From Actinoallomurus purpureus (lineage in GTDB: Bacteria; Actinomycetota; Actinomycetes; Streptosporangiales; Streptosporangiaceae), in assembly GCF_024055795.1 (NCBI RefSeq), contig NZ_JAMXMY010000012.1, positions 1 through 64,000 on the forward strand: a DNA stretch of 64,000 bases, read 5' to 3'. Under the pieces are notes generated by a model, which saw nothing but the letters and a program-made list of their open reading frames with translations, did not search any database and was not told the origin of the DNA. A program made the translations under genes and the position numbers. The first letter of the stretch is position 1; the number at the start of each line of letters is the position of its first letter. Shown here piece by piece: positions 47,547-57,348 of the stretch.

Positions 47547-49505
47547 ATGACGATCGATCCATCGCCGGGCGACGGATCGGGGCGCTCGAAGATCCTGCGC
47601 CAGCTTCTGGAAGTCGTCACCAACCTCTGGCAGCTGATCATCTTCCTGGCGCCCGCCGCGGGCATCGGCGCGGCCGTCCTCCTGCATCATCTGGACCAGA
47701 TCTCGGTCGCGCTGACGTGGGCGATCGCCGTGGCCAGCTCCCTGTCCGGCCTCGTGGTCCTGGCCACCAAGAAGGACACGATCACCAAGTGGCTCCGCAA
47801 GTGGGCCAAGCACGCCTGGGCGGCGCTGGTCGGACTCGGCCGGTCCATACTCGCGTGCGGCCTGACGGCCGCCGTGGTCGCCGGCGTCGGCTGGGCCGCC
47901 ACCGGCACGGTGGCCGCGATGTTCGGGGGCTCCTGCTCCCCTCCCCTCGACCTGCGGGTGCTGACCGCGCCGGAGAACCTCACCGCGCTGCGCCGGGTCG
48001 CCGCGGAGTACACCACCGCCGGTGACACCCGCTGCCGGCCGGTGCGGATCACCGTCGCGGCCTCCGGGAGCGTCCTCAACGTCGCGTCCGGTTTCCAGAA
48101 CGGCTGGTACTCCGCCCCCGGAGCCGGCGAGAACGGCCGCGGTGCCCTCCAGCCGGACATCCTCGTCCCGGCCTCGTCCGGCGAGGCCGACCGGCTCCTC
48201 GCCGCGCCGCATCCGAACGTGCGGCTGGAGAACGAAGGGTCGATCGGCAGTTCGCCGCTGGCGGTCGGGATCTCCTCCTCCGCCACCGGCGACCTGGACA
48301 ACGCGCTGGCCGGCCGGGACCGGCCGCGCCTCGGTGAGCTGCTCGACGCGGCCCGCCGCAACGGCGTCCAGCGGATCTTCCGAGCGAGCCCGGACGTGTC
48401 GGAGATCGGCGTGCTGGCCAGCGTCGACCTGTACGCCGGCGGCGCCCTCGGCGATCCCCGGTCGACCGAACGTGCCCTCGGCAACGCCACCCTGCCGCTC
48501 AGCGACTCCGCGGCACTGCTGTGCGAACTGCGGCACCGGCCGGCCTCCGCCGAGCGCCTCGCGGTGATCGCCCCCGAACAGGTGCTGGCCGACTACGTCC
48601 ACGGGCGGGCGCTGGGCGCCACCTGCCCGGCCCCCGGCTGGGGCGGCCCGCAGCTCACCATCCACCGCGTGTCGGACACGCACACGTTCGACTACCCGTT
48701 CATCCGTGTCACGTGGGACGGCCAGTCGTCGACGCGCCGGACCCACGAGATCGACGCCTTCCGCCGGTGGTTAGGCCACGGCAGGCTGCGAAGCGAGGCG
48801 TTCCGTGACGCCGCCGGCCGTCCGGGCACCGCCGACTCCACCGGTGGCAGCCTCAACCTCGGGCCGGCCCCGCCCGTGACCGTGCGGCCGTACCACCGCG
48901 CCGAGATCGACGACGCGCTCGCCCGCTTCGCCCAGGTCCGGCCTCCCCAGCACATCGCCCTGGCCCTCGACGTGTCCGGGTCGATGAGCGGCGGGCGTTC
49001 TCAGGGCGGTTCCCGCTTCACCTACGCCGTTCAGCTCGCCCGTACCGCGGCGCAGACCGCGATCCACGACACCGACACCGTGGAGCTCGACGTCTTCTCC
49101 CGCCTCCAGAAACAGCCTCCGTTCCGCGCGGTGGCTCCTCCCGGGCGGCGTGGCGCGATCGGCACCGCGCTCGACGGCCTGACGCCCCAGGGGAGCGACA
49201 TCCCGCTGTACGACGCGATCGGCGACGCCGCCGCCCGCGTCGCGGCCTACCCGCAGGCGATCGTCGTGGTCCTCACCGACGGTGGCTCCGAGGCCGCGGA
49301 TCCGCGCGGCCGCGCGACGGCCCTGCGCCACGCGCTCAAGACCCGTCCGATCGTCGTCCTGACGGGCACCGACACCTGCGGGCGGTCCGCGTCGATCAAG
49401 GCACTGGGGACGGCGGTGCGCTGCGTCGACGCCGGCGGCGGCCGGGAGCCGAACGACGTGGTGACGTCCGTCTTCGACCTCACGACGCAACCCGGCGGAG
49501 GGTGA
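47547..49505 (+). CDS. Membrane-anchored substrate-binding/vWA domain protein
   Basis: A 652-residue protein. The N-terminal ~130 residues have three hydrophobic segments (LWQLIIFLAPAAGIGAAVLL, VALTWAIAVASSLSGLVVLA, LTAAVVAGVGWAATGTVAAM). A periplasmic-binding-protein-like part follows (LRVLTAPENLTALRRVAAEYT, then QPDILVPASSGEADRLL). The C-terminal von Willebrand factor A domain (~residues 465-650) has an intact MIDAS: DVSGSMS, a Thr region TPQGSDIPLYDAI and LTDGGSE. It probably displays a metal-dependent binding module outside the membrane. Its stop lies 5 bases before the next start. No ABC permease is nearby. Confidence 0.8.
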   Translation: MTIDPSPGDGSGRSKILRQLLEVVTNLWQLIIFLAPAAGIGAAVLLHHLDQISVALTWAIAVASSLSGLVVLATKKDTITKWLRKWAKHAWAALVGLGRSILACGLTAAVVAGVGWAATGTVAAMFGGSCSPPLDLRVLTAPENLTALRRVAAEYTTAGDTRCRPVRITVAASGSVLNVASGFQNGWYSAPGAGENGRGALQPDILVPASSGEADRLLAAPHPNVRLENEGSIGSSPLAVGISSSATGDLDNALAGRDRPRLGELLDAARRNGVQRIFRASPDVSEIGVLASVDLYAGGALGDPRSTERALGNATLPLSDSAALLCELRHRPASAERLAVIAPEQVLADYVHGRALGATCPAPGWGGPQLTIHRVSDTHTFDYPFIRVTWDGQSSTRRTHEIDAFRRWLGHGRLRSEAFRDAAGRPGTADSTGGSLNLGPAPPVTVRPYHRAEIDDALARFAQVRPPQHIALALDVSGSMSGGRSQGGSRFTYAVQLARTAAQTAIHDTDTVELDVFSRLQKQPPFRAVAPPGRRGAIGTALDGLTPQGSDIPLYDAIGDAAARVAAYPQAIVVVLTDGGSEAADPRGRATALRHALKTRPIVVLTGTDTCGRSASIKALGTAVRCVDAGGGREPNDVVTSVFDLTTQPGGG

Positions 49506-49510
49506 GGCGG

Positions 49511-50875
49511 ATGCTCGGACGCTATTTCCGACGGTACTGGATCCCCATGCTCGCGGGCGTGGGGTTCGGCATCGCGGCCGTCCTCGTCCCGCTGGCGCTG
49601 GGGGGCGACTCCACCGGCCGCACGCCCTGTCCGGGACACGTGGGGCTCGTGGTCGCCGGTGGCACCGACGTCAGCGCCGGAGCCGAACGCCAGGCGCTGG
49701 TCCGGAAGTGGAACACCCTGCACCAGGACGATCCGGACCTGCAGGCCCGGATCGTGGAGATCTCCAGCCTCGCCGACCTCCAGCGCACGCAGCTCGCCGC
49801 GGCCTCCGAGGCCCGCAGCTGCGACTATGACGTGCTCACCCTGGACGCGCCCTGGACCGCCGAGTTCGCCGAGAAGAAGGCGATCGTCCCGTTCCCGCTG
49901 CCGCACGGCTGGGACCCCGACTTCCTCCCGGAGCTCAGGCAGTCGGTGACCTGGCACCGCACGGTCTACGCGCTGCCCTTCAACGCCGACGTCGGCCTGC
50001 TGTACTACTGGAACGACGCGCGGCGCCAGCCTCCCGTGGGCCTGCCCGACCTGCTCGGCCAGGCCGCCGAGGCGGCGAACGGACACGGCTTTCCGGCCGG
50101 ATACTCCGTGCAGCTGGCCGACTATGAGGGCGGCACGGTGAACGCCCTGGAGCTCATCTGGGGATTCGGCGGCGACGTCGTCCACGACGACCAGATCGTC
50201 ATCGACAGGTACGCCACGCAGGTGAGGTCCGCGCTGGCGGCCGTGCACACCAACCTGCCGCCCCAGGGGGCGGGCGTCGACCGCACCGTGGGCGACGCGA
50301 CCGAGGCATCGAGCATCCAGGCATTCGAGGGCCGTCAGGTCGCCTTCATGCGGAACTGGCCGTACGCCTTCCGCGTCCTGGCCGCCGACCCACGGATGCG
50401 CGCCGGCGGCCGGCTGAGGTTCGGGGTGTCGCCGCTGCCCGGCCCCAGCGTGCTCGGCGGGCAGAACCTCGCCATCTCGGCCCACAGCAGGAAACAGGAG
50501 CAGGCGCGCCGCCTCATCGAGTTCCTCACCGACCATGACGCGCAGAGCGAACTCTTCGTCTGCGGAGGGTTCGCGCCGACCCGGGAGTCGGCGTACCAGG
50601 CGCCCCGGCCCTGTCTGGGATCGTCCCCGAGCGAGCAGTCGATCGGCCAGGCCGACCTGACGCAGCTCGCCGCCCAGATCCGGCAGGCGATCGCCACGGC
50701 GCGGCCGCGGCCCGTGGCCCCCGCCTATCAGGAGTTCAGCGAGGTGTTCCGCCGCTGCTTCCGCGCCGCGGCGTTGCAGTCCGCCGACGTGGACTACGCC
50801 GCCTTCGCCCGGTTACTCCGCTCGGCCTACTCCGGAAAGCCCCTACGCACCGACCCGCCCCGGCCGTGCGGCTGA
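49511..50875 (+). CDS. Membrane-anchored extracellular solute-binding protein
   Basis: A 454-residue family-1-type (sugar) binding protein anchored by one N-terminal helix (YWIPMLAGVGFGIAAVLVPLAL), not by a lipobox. The body has LVRKWNTLHQDDPDLQARIVEI, CDYDVLTLDAPWTAEFAEKKAIVPF, YALPFNADVGLLYYWNDA, LELIWGFGGDVV and GGQNLAISAHSRKQEQARRL. ATG 49511 has GGAGG 9 bases upstream. It is tightly coupled to the vWA protein gene. The absence of permease and ATPase genes suggests a sensing or surface-binding role rather than transport. This is inference. Confidence 0.85.
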   Translation: MLGRYFRRYWIPMLAGVGFGIAAVLVPLALGGDSTGRTPCPGHVGLVVAGGTDVSAGAERQALVRKWNTLHQDDPDLQARIVEISSLADLQRTQLAAASEARSCDYDVLTLDAPWTAEFAEKKAIVPFPLPHGWDPDFLPELRQSVTWHRTVYALPFNADVGLLYYWNDARRQPPVGLPDLLGQAAEAANGHGFPAGYSVQLADYEGGTVNALELIWGFGGDVVHDDQIVIDRYATQVRSALAAVHTNLPPQGAGVDRTVGDATEASSIQAFEGRQVAFMRNWPYAFRVLAADPRMRAGGRLRFGVSPLPGPSVLGGQNLAISAHSRKQEQARRLIEFLTDHDAQSELFVCGGFAPTRESAYQAPRPCLGSSPSEQSIGQADLTQLAAQIRQAIATARPRPVAPAYQEFSEVFRRCFRAAALQSADVDYAAFARLLRSAYSGKPLRTDPPRPCG

Positions 50876-50960
50876 ACCGGCGCCTCGTCGTCATGCGCCG
50901 GCTGAACCGAAGCCCCGTCATACGTGCGGCTGAAACCGGGCCCCGCCGTACGCGCACGAC
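50868..50960. repeat. Imperfect ~30-bp triplicate
   Basis: The element GCGGCTGAACCGG followed by a CGTC/CGTA-rich tail occurs three times in a row, at about 50868, 50898 and 50930. It begins in the last codons of the binding-protein gene and fills the gap to helY. Confidence 0.5.
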
Positions 50961-50984
50961 GGCGGCGGAGCCCGGCCTGCGGGA

Positions 50985-53708
50985 TCAGGTGACGGAGGAG
51001 TAGGCCACGACGCCGCGCCGGATCGCGTCCATCGCCCGGCCCGCGACGGCGCGCACGCCGCCGCCCGGAGGGGCGGCGTCCGCGATCTGCCCGAGCATGT
51101 CGAGCAGTTGCTTCGTCCAGCGCACGAAGTCACCGGCGGTCAGGTCGGTGTCGGCCAGCACGGCGTCCAGCTGGTCGCCGCTCGCCCACCGGTGCGCCGC
51201 CCAGGCGAACCCCGGATCCGGCTCACGCAGGAACGCCACCCGATGGTCCTTCTCGGTCTCCTGCAGCTCACCCCACAGGCGGAGCATCTCGGTGAGGGCC
51301 TCCCGCACCGGCCCGGCCGGCACCCGGGGCGGCCGTCCGTCGTCGGCCGCCCGGGACTCGTAGACCAGCGCGGAGACGGCCGCGGCGAGCTGCGCGGGCC
51401 CCAGATCGTCCAGGATCCCGGCCCGCAGGCACTCGGCGGTCAGCAGGTCCAGCTCGGTGTAGATCCGCCCGAGCCGGCGGCCCTCGTCGGTGACCCGCTC
51501 CTCCTCGAGGTAGCCGAGCTGCTCGAGCACCGCGCAGACCCGGTCGAAGGTACGGGAGATCACCTGAGAGCGGCCCTCGACGCGGCGGCGCAGCGCCGCC
51601 GTCTCCTTCTCCAGCCGGAAGTAGCGCTCCGCCCAGCGCGCGTGGTCCTCCCGCTCGGAACAGCCGTGGCAGGGATGTTCGCGCAGCCGCCGCCGAAGGT
51701 CGGCGATCTCCGGATCCTCTCGGGTCAGGTCCGGCCCCTTCTCCGGACGAGGCTTGTCGACGTGGGTCGTCTTGTTGCGCAGCGTGGAGGCCAGGTCGCG
51801 GCGATGCTGCGCCGACCTGCGATTGAACCACTGCGGGATCTTGATGCGCTCCACCGGCTCGACGGGGCCCCGGAAGTCCGCCAGGGCCAGCTGCCTCACC
51901 TGCCGGTTGGCGGTGAGCACGAGCGGTGACGGATCGTCGGAACGCTTGGCGGCCCCCGGCTCCAGGACCACGGCCACGCCCGCGAACCGTCCCTGCGGGA
52001 TCACGATGACGTCACCGAACCGCAGCTTCTCCAGCGACCGCGCCGCCTCGGCCCGCCGCGCCCCCGACCGCTCCCGGGCCAGCTCGCGCTCGCGTTCGGT
52101 GAGCCGGCGCCGGAGCCCGGCGTACTCCATGAAGTCGCCGAGGTGGCAGCTCGCCGCCTCGAGGTAACCCTCCATGGCCTCCTCGTTGCGGCGCAGCTGC
52201 CGGGCCAGCCCGACGACCGCACGGTCCGCCTGGAACTGCGCGAAGGACGCCTCCAGCAGCGTGCGCGCGCGCTCGCGGCCCACCTGGCCGACGAGGTTCA
52301 CCGCCATGTTGTACGAGGGGCGGAAGCTGGAGTTCAGCGGGTACGTGCGGGTGCCGGCCAGACCGGCCACCGCGCCGGGATCGACCCCGGGCGTCCACAG
52401 CACCACCGCGTGGCCCTCCACGTCGATGCCGCGCCGCCCCGCCCGCCCGGTCAGCTGGGTGTACTCGCCGGGGGTCAGGTCGGCGTGCATCTCGCCGTTC
52501 CACTTGACGAGGCGCTCGATCACGACGGTGCGGGCGGGCATGTTGATGCCCAGCGCCAGCGTCTCGGTGGCGAAGACCGCCTTGATCAGCCCTTCGGCGA
52601 ACAGCTCCTCCACGACCTCCTTGAACGTCGGGAGCATGCCCGCGTGATGCGCGGCCAGGCCACGCTCCAGCCCGGCCAGCCACGCGCCGTAGCCCAGGAC
52701 CTCCAGATCGGCGCGCGGGATGTCGGCGGTGCGCGCCTCGACGTGCGCGCGGATCTCCTCGGTCTCCTCCTTCGAGGTGAGCCGCAGCCCGGAGTACATG
52801 CACTGCTCGACCGCCGCGTCACAGGCGGCGCGGCTGAAGATGAAGGTGATCGCGGGCAGCAGACCGGCGCGGTCCAGGCGGTCGATCACGTCCGCGCGCG
52901 ACGGCGGCCGGTACCGCTGGGGGCGGCCTTCGCGCCGCCGCCCGGAGCGCCGGCTCTGGTTGATCCTCGTACGCCGGAGGTCGTCGAGTGCGAAGCGGCG
53001 CAGCTCCGGGTTGACCTTGGTGTGCTCGTCGTCGACGAACAGGTCGTACAGCCGGTTGCCGGCGAGCATGTGCTGCCACAGCGGCACCGGCCGCTCCTCG
53101 TCGACGATGACGGTGGTCTCGCCGCGGACCTCCTGCAGCCACTCGCCGAACTCCTCGGCGTTGCTGACCGTAGCCGACAGCGCCACGAGCCGCACCGACT
53201 CGGGAAGGTGGATGATCACCTCTTCCCAGACCGCGCCCCGGAACCGGTCGGCGAGGTAGTGCACCTCGTCCATGACGACGTACGCCAGGCCGGAAAGCGT
53301 CGACGATCCGGCGTACAGCATGTTGCGCAGGACCTCGGTCGTCATGACGACGATCGGCGCCTCGCCGTTGATGGTGTTGTCGCCGGTGAGCAGGCCGACC
53401 TTGCCCGATCCGTAGCGGCGTACGAGGTCGGCGTACTTCTGGTTGGACAGCGCCTTGATCGGGGTGGTGTAGAAGCATTTCTGGCCGCCCGCGAGCGCCA
53501 GATGCACGGCGAACTCACCGACGACGGTCTTGCCCGACCCGGTGGGCGCGGCGACGAGCACGCCGTGGCCGTTCTCCAGCGCCCGGCAGGCGTCGACCTG
53601 AAAGAAGTCCAGGTCGAAGTCGTAGAGGGCTTGAAACTCGGTCAACGCGGGCGTGAAGCCCGCCATGCGCTGCCGGTGCGCGGCGTAGCGCTCCGCGGGG
53701 GTCGTCAT
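50985..53708 (-). CDS. helY: Ski2-like DEAD/DEAH-box RNA helicase
   Basis: A 907-residue superfamily 2 helicase of the Ski2/Mtr4-like HelY group. It has motif I APTGSGKT (~residue 55), motif Ia TTPIKALSNQKY, motif II DEVH, motif III LSATVSN, motif V ETLALGINMPA and motif VI QLTGRAGRRG. A long C-terminal DSHCT-type helical region follows, preceded by a basic arch-like stretch. Probably acts in RNA turnover. It sits next to tatC/tatA as in many actinobacteria. Confidence 0.93.
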   Translation of the reverse strand: MTTPAERYAAHRQRMAGFTPALTEFQALYDFDLDFFQVDACRALENGHGVLVAAPTGSGKTVVGEFAVHLALAGGQKCFYTTPIKALSNQKYADLVRRYGSGKVGLLTGDNTINGEAPIVVMTTEVLRNMLYAGSSTLSGLAYVVMDEVHYLADRFRGAVWEEVIIHLPESVRLVALSATVSNAEEFGEWLQEVRGETTVIVDEERPVPLWQHMLAGNRLYDLFVDDEHTKVNPELRRFALDDLRRTRINQSRRSGRRREGRPQRYRPPSRADVIDRLDRAGLLPAITFIFSRAACDAAVEQCMYSGLRLTSKEETEEIRAHVEARTADIPRADLEVLGYGAWLAGLERGLAAHHAGMLPTFKEVVEELFAEGLIKAVFATETLALGINMPARTVVIERLVKWNGEMHADLTPGEYTQLTGRAGRRGIDVEGHAVVLWTPGVDPGAVAGLAGTRTYPLNSSFRPSYNMAVNLVGQVGRERARTLLEASFAQFQADRAVVGLARQLRRNEEAMEGYLEAASCHLGDFMEYAGLRRRLTERERELARERSGARRAEAARSLEKLRFGDVIVIPQGRFAGVAVVLEPGAAKRSDDPSPLVLTANRQVRQLALADFRGPVEPVERIKIPQWFNRRSAQHRRDLASTLRNKTTHVDKPRPEKGPDLTREDPEIADLRRRLREHPCHGCSEREDHARWAERYFRLEKETAALRRRVEGRSQVISRTFDRVCAVLEQLGYLEEERVTDEGRRLGRIYTELDLLTAECLRAGILDDLGPAQLAAAVSALVYESRAADDGRPPRVPAGPVREALTEMLRLWGELQETEKDHRVAFLREPDPGFAWAAHRWASGDQLDAVLADTDLTAGDFVRWTKQLLDMLGQIADAAPPGGGVRAVAGRAMDAIRRGVVAYSSVT

Positions 53709-53822
53709 GGCTCAAGCCTACGGACCGCCACTGACCGAAATGGCGGCACTCCGGCGATCCACCACCCGACCGAGGCCCCGAGCGCGGCGGAACCGGCGCC
53801 GTGGGGCGCGGGGGGTACGGCC

Positions 53823-54692
53823 TCAGACGCGCTCGCCGTCCGCCGGCTCGTCGTCCGGCAGGTCGCCGTCCGGCAGGTCGAGCGGTGAGGCCTCGTCGTC
53901 GGACAGGTCCGCGTACGGGTCGGGGCGGGCGGCCTTACGCCGGTCATGGACGTAGGCGATGAGCTCGGCGACCTCGAAGAGCACGACGGTGGGGAACGCC
54001 AGCGCCAGCATCGTGAACGGATCCTGGCTCGGCGTGGCGACCGCCGCGAACACGAACAGACCGAAGATCATCAGCCGGCGCGACTTACGGATCCGCGCAT
54101 GCGTCAGCACACCGGCCATATTCAGGATCACGACGAACAGCGGCAGCTCGAACGTCAGCCCGAACACCAGGAGCATCCCGACCGCGTAGCCGAGATAGCT
54201 CGACACCGTGATCAACGCGGTGGTGCCGTCGGGGACGAACCCGAGCAGGATGCCCAGCCCCTTGTCGAGCGTGAGGTAGGCCAGGACCGCGCCGCCCGCG
54301 AACAGAGGACCCGAGGCGGCCAGGAAGATGTACGTCCAGCGACGCTCACGCTGGTAGAGCCCCGGGGCGACGAACGCCCAGATCTGGTAGAGCCAGATCG
54401 GGGAGGAGAGCACCGCTCCGACGATCAGCGAGATCTTCAGGTTGAGGAAGAAGCCCTCGGTGAGGCCGTTGACGACCAGGCCGCAGCCCTTACCCAGGCG
54501 GTTCTTCTCCGGAAGCTGGCAGTACGGCTGCTGGAGGAACTTCCAGACTGGGTCGAAGAACCACAGCCCCACGCCGGTGCCCACGAGCAGGCCGAGGAAC
54601 GCCTTGAGCAGGCGGCTGCGCAGTTCGCGGATGTGCTCGATGAGCGGCATGCGCCCGTCGGGGCTCGCAGTCCGCGGCGACTTGGTCGTCAT
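53823..54692 (-). CDS. tatC: Sec-independent protein translocase TatC
   Basis: A 289-residue six-helix membrane protein. The N-terminus MPLIEHIRELRSRLLKAFLG is the TatC signature that binds twin-arginine signals. FVAPGLYQRERRW, LTFELPLFVVILNMAGV, and FAAVATPSQDPFTM are further signature segments, with the conserved Glu in FELP. The acidic C-terminal tail (~40 residues) is a cytosolic extension usual in actinobacteria. Just downstream of tatA on the same strand. Confidence 0.97.
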   Translation of the reverse strand: MTTKSPRTASPDGRMPLIEHIRELRSRLLKAFLGLLVGTGVGLWFFDPVWKFLQQPYCQLPEKNRLGKGCGLVVNGLTEGFFLNLKISLIVGAVLSSPIWLYQIWAFVAPGLYQRERRWTYIFLAASGPLFAGGAVLAYLTLDKGLGILLGFVPDGTTALITVSSYLGYAVGMLLVFGLTFELPLFVVILNMAGVLTHARIRKSRRLMIFGLFVFAAVATPSQDPFTMLALAFPTVVLFEVAELIAYVHDRRKAARPDPYADLSDDEASPLDLPDGDLPDDEPADGERV

Positions 54693-54712
54693 GATCTCTT
54701 GTCGTGGCCGGG

Positions 54713-55051
54713 TCAGGACTTCTTGCCGGGCTCCGTCTGCGACAGCGGTACGCCGCTGACGGTCGTGCCATCGTCCGCGCGGGCGCTCAGCTGCGGCTGC
54801 TGGGCGGCCGCCTGCTGCTCCAGCAGTGCCGCCTGCTCGCGGAGCCGGGCCGCCTGGGCACGGGCGTCCTGCGGCTGGGCGTGCGTCTGCGGCTGGTCAT
54901 CGTCGTCGCTGATCAGACCCTTGGTCTCGGACTTGAAGATGCGCATCGACCGGCCGAGCGAACGGGCGGCCTGGGGCAGCTTCGCGGAACCGAACAGCAC
55001 GAGGATGACGACCGCGATGATCAGAATTTCCCACGGGCCAAGGTCAGGCAT
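54713..55051 (-). CDS. tatA: Twin-arginine translocase subunit TatA
   Basis: 112 residues: a short N-terminus, one membrane helix ([20 protein letters not shown]), the [23 protein letters not shown] amphipathic helix region, and an Ala/Gln-rich tail. Forms the Tat pore with TatC. Spacing to tatC is 20 bases, so they form one operon. Confidence 0.95.
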   Translation of the reverse strand: MPDLGPWEILIIAVVILVLFGSAKLPQAARSLGRSMRIFKSETKGLISDDDDQPQTHAQPQDARAQAARLREQAALLEQQAAAQQPQLSARADDGTTVSGVPLSQTEPGKKS

Positions 55052-55112
55052 ACTCAGTCCTCTTCAGCAGTGGCTGTTTCTCATCCGATCGTACGCCGTC
55101 GGGCCGGATGTC

Positions 55113-55301
55113 TCACTCCCCCGGCCCCTCAAGACGCCGCATCTCACGGGCGAGCTCCGCGTGTTTCGGCTCCAGACGCGCCCTGGTCCGCCGCAGTTCA
55201 CGGCCCAGACCGCGGACCGCGAACGACACTTTGATCGCGCAGCCGCCGAGAACGACCAACCCGGCGAAGGCCAGCGCGACGTACAGCATCATCCACGGCA
55301 C
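55113..55301 (-). CDS. Small single-pass membrane protein
   Basis: 62 residues: a membrane helix (MMLYVALAFAGLVVLGGCAIKV) followed by a charged helical tail (RGLGRELRRTRARLEPKHAELAREMRRLE in two stretches). It lies between pafC and tatA in the same direction. Small proteins of this type recur at this spot in actinobacteria (memory, unchecked). Function unknown. Confidence 0.7.
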   Translation of the reverse strand: MPWMMLYVALAFAGLVVLGGCAIKVSFAVRGLGRELRRTRARLEPKHAELAREMRRLEGPGE

Positions 55302-55415
55302 AGGCAGACCCTAGCGAATCACCGCCGCAGCGTCTGCCCCTGACGGCACCGCGCTCAGGACGCGCCCCCGACCCGGACGGCGTGCGCCCGCGTGCCCGAT
55401 GGCGGGCGCGCCCGC

Positions 55416-56363
55416 TCACGCGTCGTAGAGCTTCAGGGCGCGGGCGGCGTCCTCGCGTACCTGGGCGGCCAGTTCGGCGGGTTCGACGATGCGCCCGGTG
55501 CCGGCCAGCCGCAGCGCCAGGCGCCGCACCCAGCGCACGTCACGGGTGCGCAGCACAACGCGGACGCGACCCTCACCCAGTTCGGCGATGCTCTCGCAGG
55601 GGTAGTGGTCGGCGACCCACCGCCCGGCGGCGGACAGCTCGAAGGTCACCCGCACGTCCTCCGGCGAGGGACGGAACAGGCCGGCGTCCAGGTCGAGCGG
55701 CTCGGCCTCGTCCGGGATCCGCGCGGTCACGTCGAGGACCTGCAGATCCACGATGCGATCCAGGCGGAACAGGCGGACCGCCTCGGCGCGGCGGCACCAG
55801 CCCTCCAGGTAGGACCAGCCGTCGACGATGAGCAGCCGCATCGGGTCGACGTCGCGCACGGTGTTCTCGTCGCGGCCCGGCACGTAATAGGTCATCCGCA
55901 GGCGCCGATCCTGGTCCAGCCCCGACTGCACCTGGACGAGGACGTCCGGGCGGACGTCGAGCTGCACGGCGACCTGGCTGCTCGGCCGTGCGGCGGTGCC
56001 CGCCGCGACCTCCAGTTTGGCGATCACCTGGCTCACGGCGTCGCCGTGTTCGGGGATCTCGGCGATCGTGCGCAACGCCACCAGCAGGGCGGCGGCCTCG
56101 TCGACGTCGAGGCGCAACGGCCGGCTGATCGACTCGGCCTCGCAGACCACGATCTCGCCGCCTTCGTACGACAGGTCGATCGGGCAGTACGGGTCGGGGG
56201 CGCGCAGCTCGACGCACCACAGGAGGTTCAGGTCGTCGATGATCTGCTTCTCAGTCACGCCGAAGGCCGCGGCGGCCTCCTCGACACTGACCGAGCTGCG
56301 GTTGATGACGTACGGCACCAGTGCGAGCAGCCGCCGCAGCCGTTCGGAGGAGCTCACTGGCAT
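55416..56363 (-). CDS. pafC: WYL-domain regulator PafC
   Basis: A 315-residue protein: N-terminal HTH (SSERLRRLLALVPYVINRSSVSVEEAAAAFGV in consecutive stretches), a WYL domain (VDPMRLLIVDGWSYLEGWCRRAEAVRLFRLDRI) and a C-terminal WCX domain. PafB and PafC form the heterodimer that activates the LexA-independent DNA-damage response in mycobacteria. ATG 56363 overlaps the last 10 bases of pafB, showing tight coupling. Confidence 0.93.
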   Translation of the reverse strand: MPVSSSERLRRLLALVPYVINRSSVSVEEAAAAFGVTEKQIIDDLNLLWCVELRAPDPYCPIDLSYEGGEIVVCEAESISRPLRLDVDEAAALLVALRTIAEIPEHGDAVSQVIAKLEVAAGTAARPSSQVAVQLDVRPDVLVQVQSGLDQDRRLRMTYYVPGRDENTVRDVDPMRLLIVDGWSYLEGWCRRAEAVRLFRLDRIVDLQVLDVTARIPDEAEPLDLDAGLFRPSPEDVRVTFELSAAGRWVADHYPCESIAELGEGRVRVVLRTRDVRWVRRLALRLAGTGRIVEPAELAAQVREDAARALKLYDA

Positions 56364-57304
56364 ACCGCCTTCAGGTGCTGGATCATCGCGTCGCGCACGT
56401 CCGGCGGCTCGACGACGACGACGTCGTCGGCGAACCCGGCGAGGTAGTCGGCGAGCCGGTCGACCTCGGCGAACGTGAGCTCGGCCAGGTCCCAATCGTC
56501 GTCGTCGGCGCGGATGTTCGCCGCCCAGCGCCGGATGCCGTCCGCCGCGCCGTGCCGCAGCCGTACGGTGGCCGTGCGCCGTCCGGGTGCGGGGCCGCCC
56601 ATCGAGGTGACGACCTGCCGCAGGTCGACGCCCTCGGGAACAGTGATCGTACCGGCGGCGCCGTCGGCGACGACCTCGCCCCTGATGCGGCTGAGGCGGA
56701 ACACCCGCGCCTCGCCGCGGTCGCGGTCATGGCCGGCGACATACCAGCGGCCGTGCCTGCTGACCACGCCCCAGGGCTCCAGATGCCGGCGCTGCGGCCC
56801 ACTGCGGCCGACGCCCTGGTACTCGAAGGTGACCGGCCGGCGGTCCCGCACCGCCCGCCACAGGGCCGGGAACGCGGGCTCGTCGGTGCCGACCCTGGGC
56901 TCGATGCCGAGGGAGGCGGCCTCGTCGGTGTCGACCCCGGCGGCGCGGAGTTTCAGCAGCGCCCCGGACGCCGCCTCGGCCAGGCTGGCCCGCTGCCACA
57001 CCCGCGCGGCGAGCCCGAGCACGGCGGCCTCGTCGCGGGCCAGCTGGATCTCCGGCAGCTCGTACGCCTGGCGCTGGATGCGGTAGCCGGGCTCCTCGTC
57101 GCCGTCGCTGCCCATCTCCAAGGGGATGCCCAGCTCGCGCAGCTCCTCCTTGTCGCGCTCGAACATGCGCTTGAACGCCTCGTCCCCACCGGGATAGCCC
57201 GGCACGGCCTGGCGGATCTGCTCAGCGGTGAGGTACCGCCGGGTGGCCAGCAGGCACACCACGAGATTGAGCAGCCGCTCGGTCTTGCGGCGCGACATCG
57301 TCAC
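56354..57304 (-). CDS. pafB: WYL-domain regulator PafB
   Basis: A 316-residue partner of PafC. It has an N-terminal HTH (RKTERLLNLVVCLLATRRYLTAEQI), a middle region with FKRMFERDKEELRELGIPLE, a WYL domain (LEPWGVVSRHGRWYVAGHDRDRGEARVFRLSRI) and a WCX tail. Start GTG 57304 or ATG 57298. Divergent from the DUF3866 gene across about 44 bases, which must hold both promoters. Confidence 0.93.
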   Translation of the reverse strand: MTMSRRKTERLLNLVVCLLATRRYLTAEQIRQAVPGYPGGDEAFKRMFERDKEELRELGIPLEMGSDGDEEPGYRIQRQAYELPEIQLARDEAAVLGLAARVWQRASLAEAASGALLKLRAAGVDTDEAASLGIEPRVGTDEPAFPALWRAVRDRRPVTFEYQGVGRSGPQRRHLEPWGVVSRHGRWYVAGHDRDRGEARVFRLSRIRGEVVADGAAGTITVPEGVDLRQVVTSMGGPAPGRRTATVRLRHGAADGIRRWAANIRADDDDWDLAELTFAEVDRLADYLAGFADDVVVVEPPDVRDAMIQHLKAVCQ

Positions 57305-57348
57305 TCCTTCTGGCCCGTCCCCGTGGCCTCCGACGCTACCGTTGGCGG

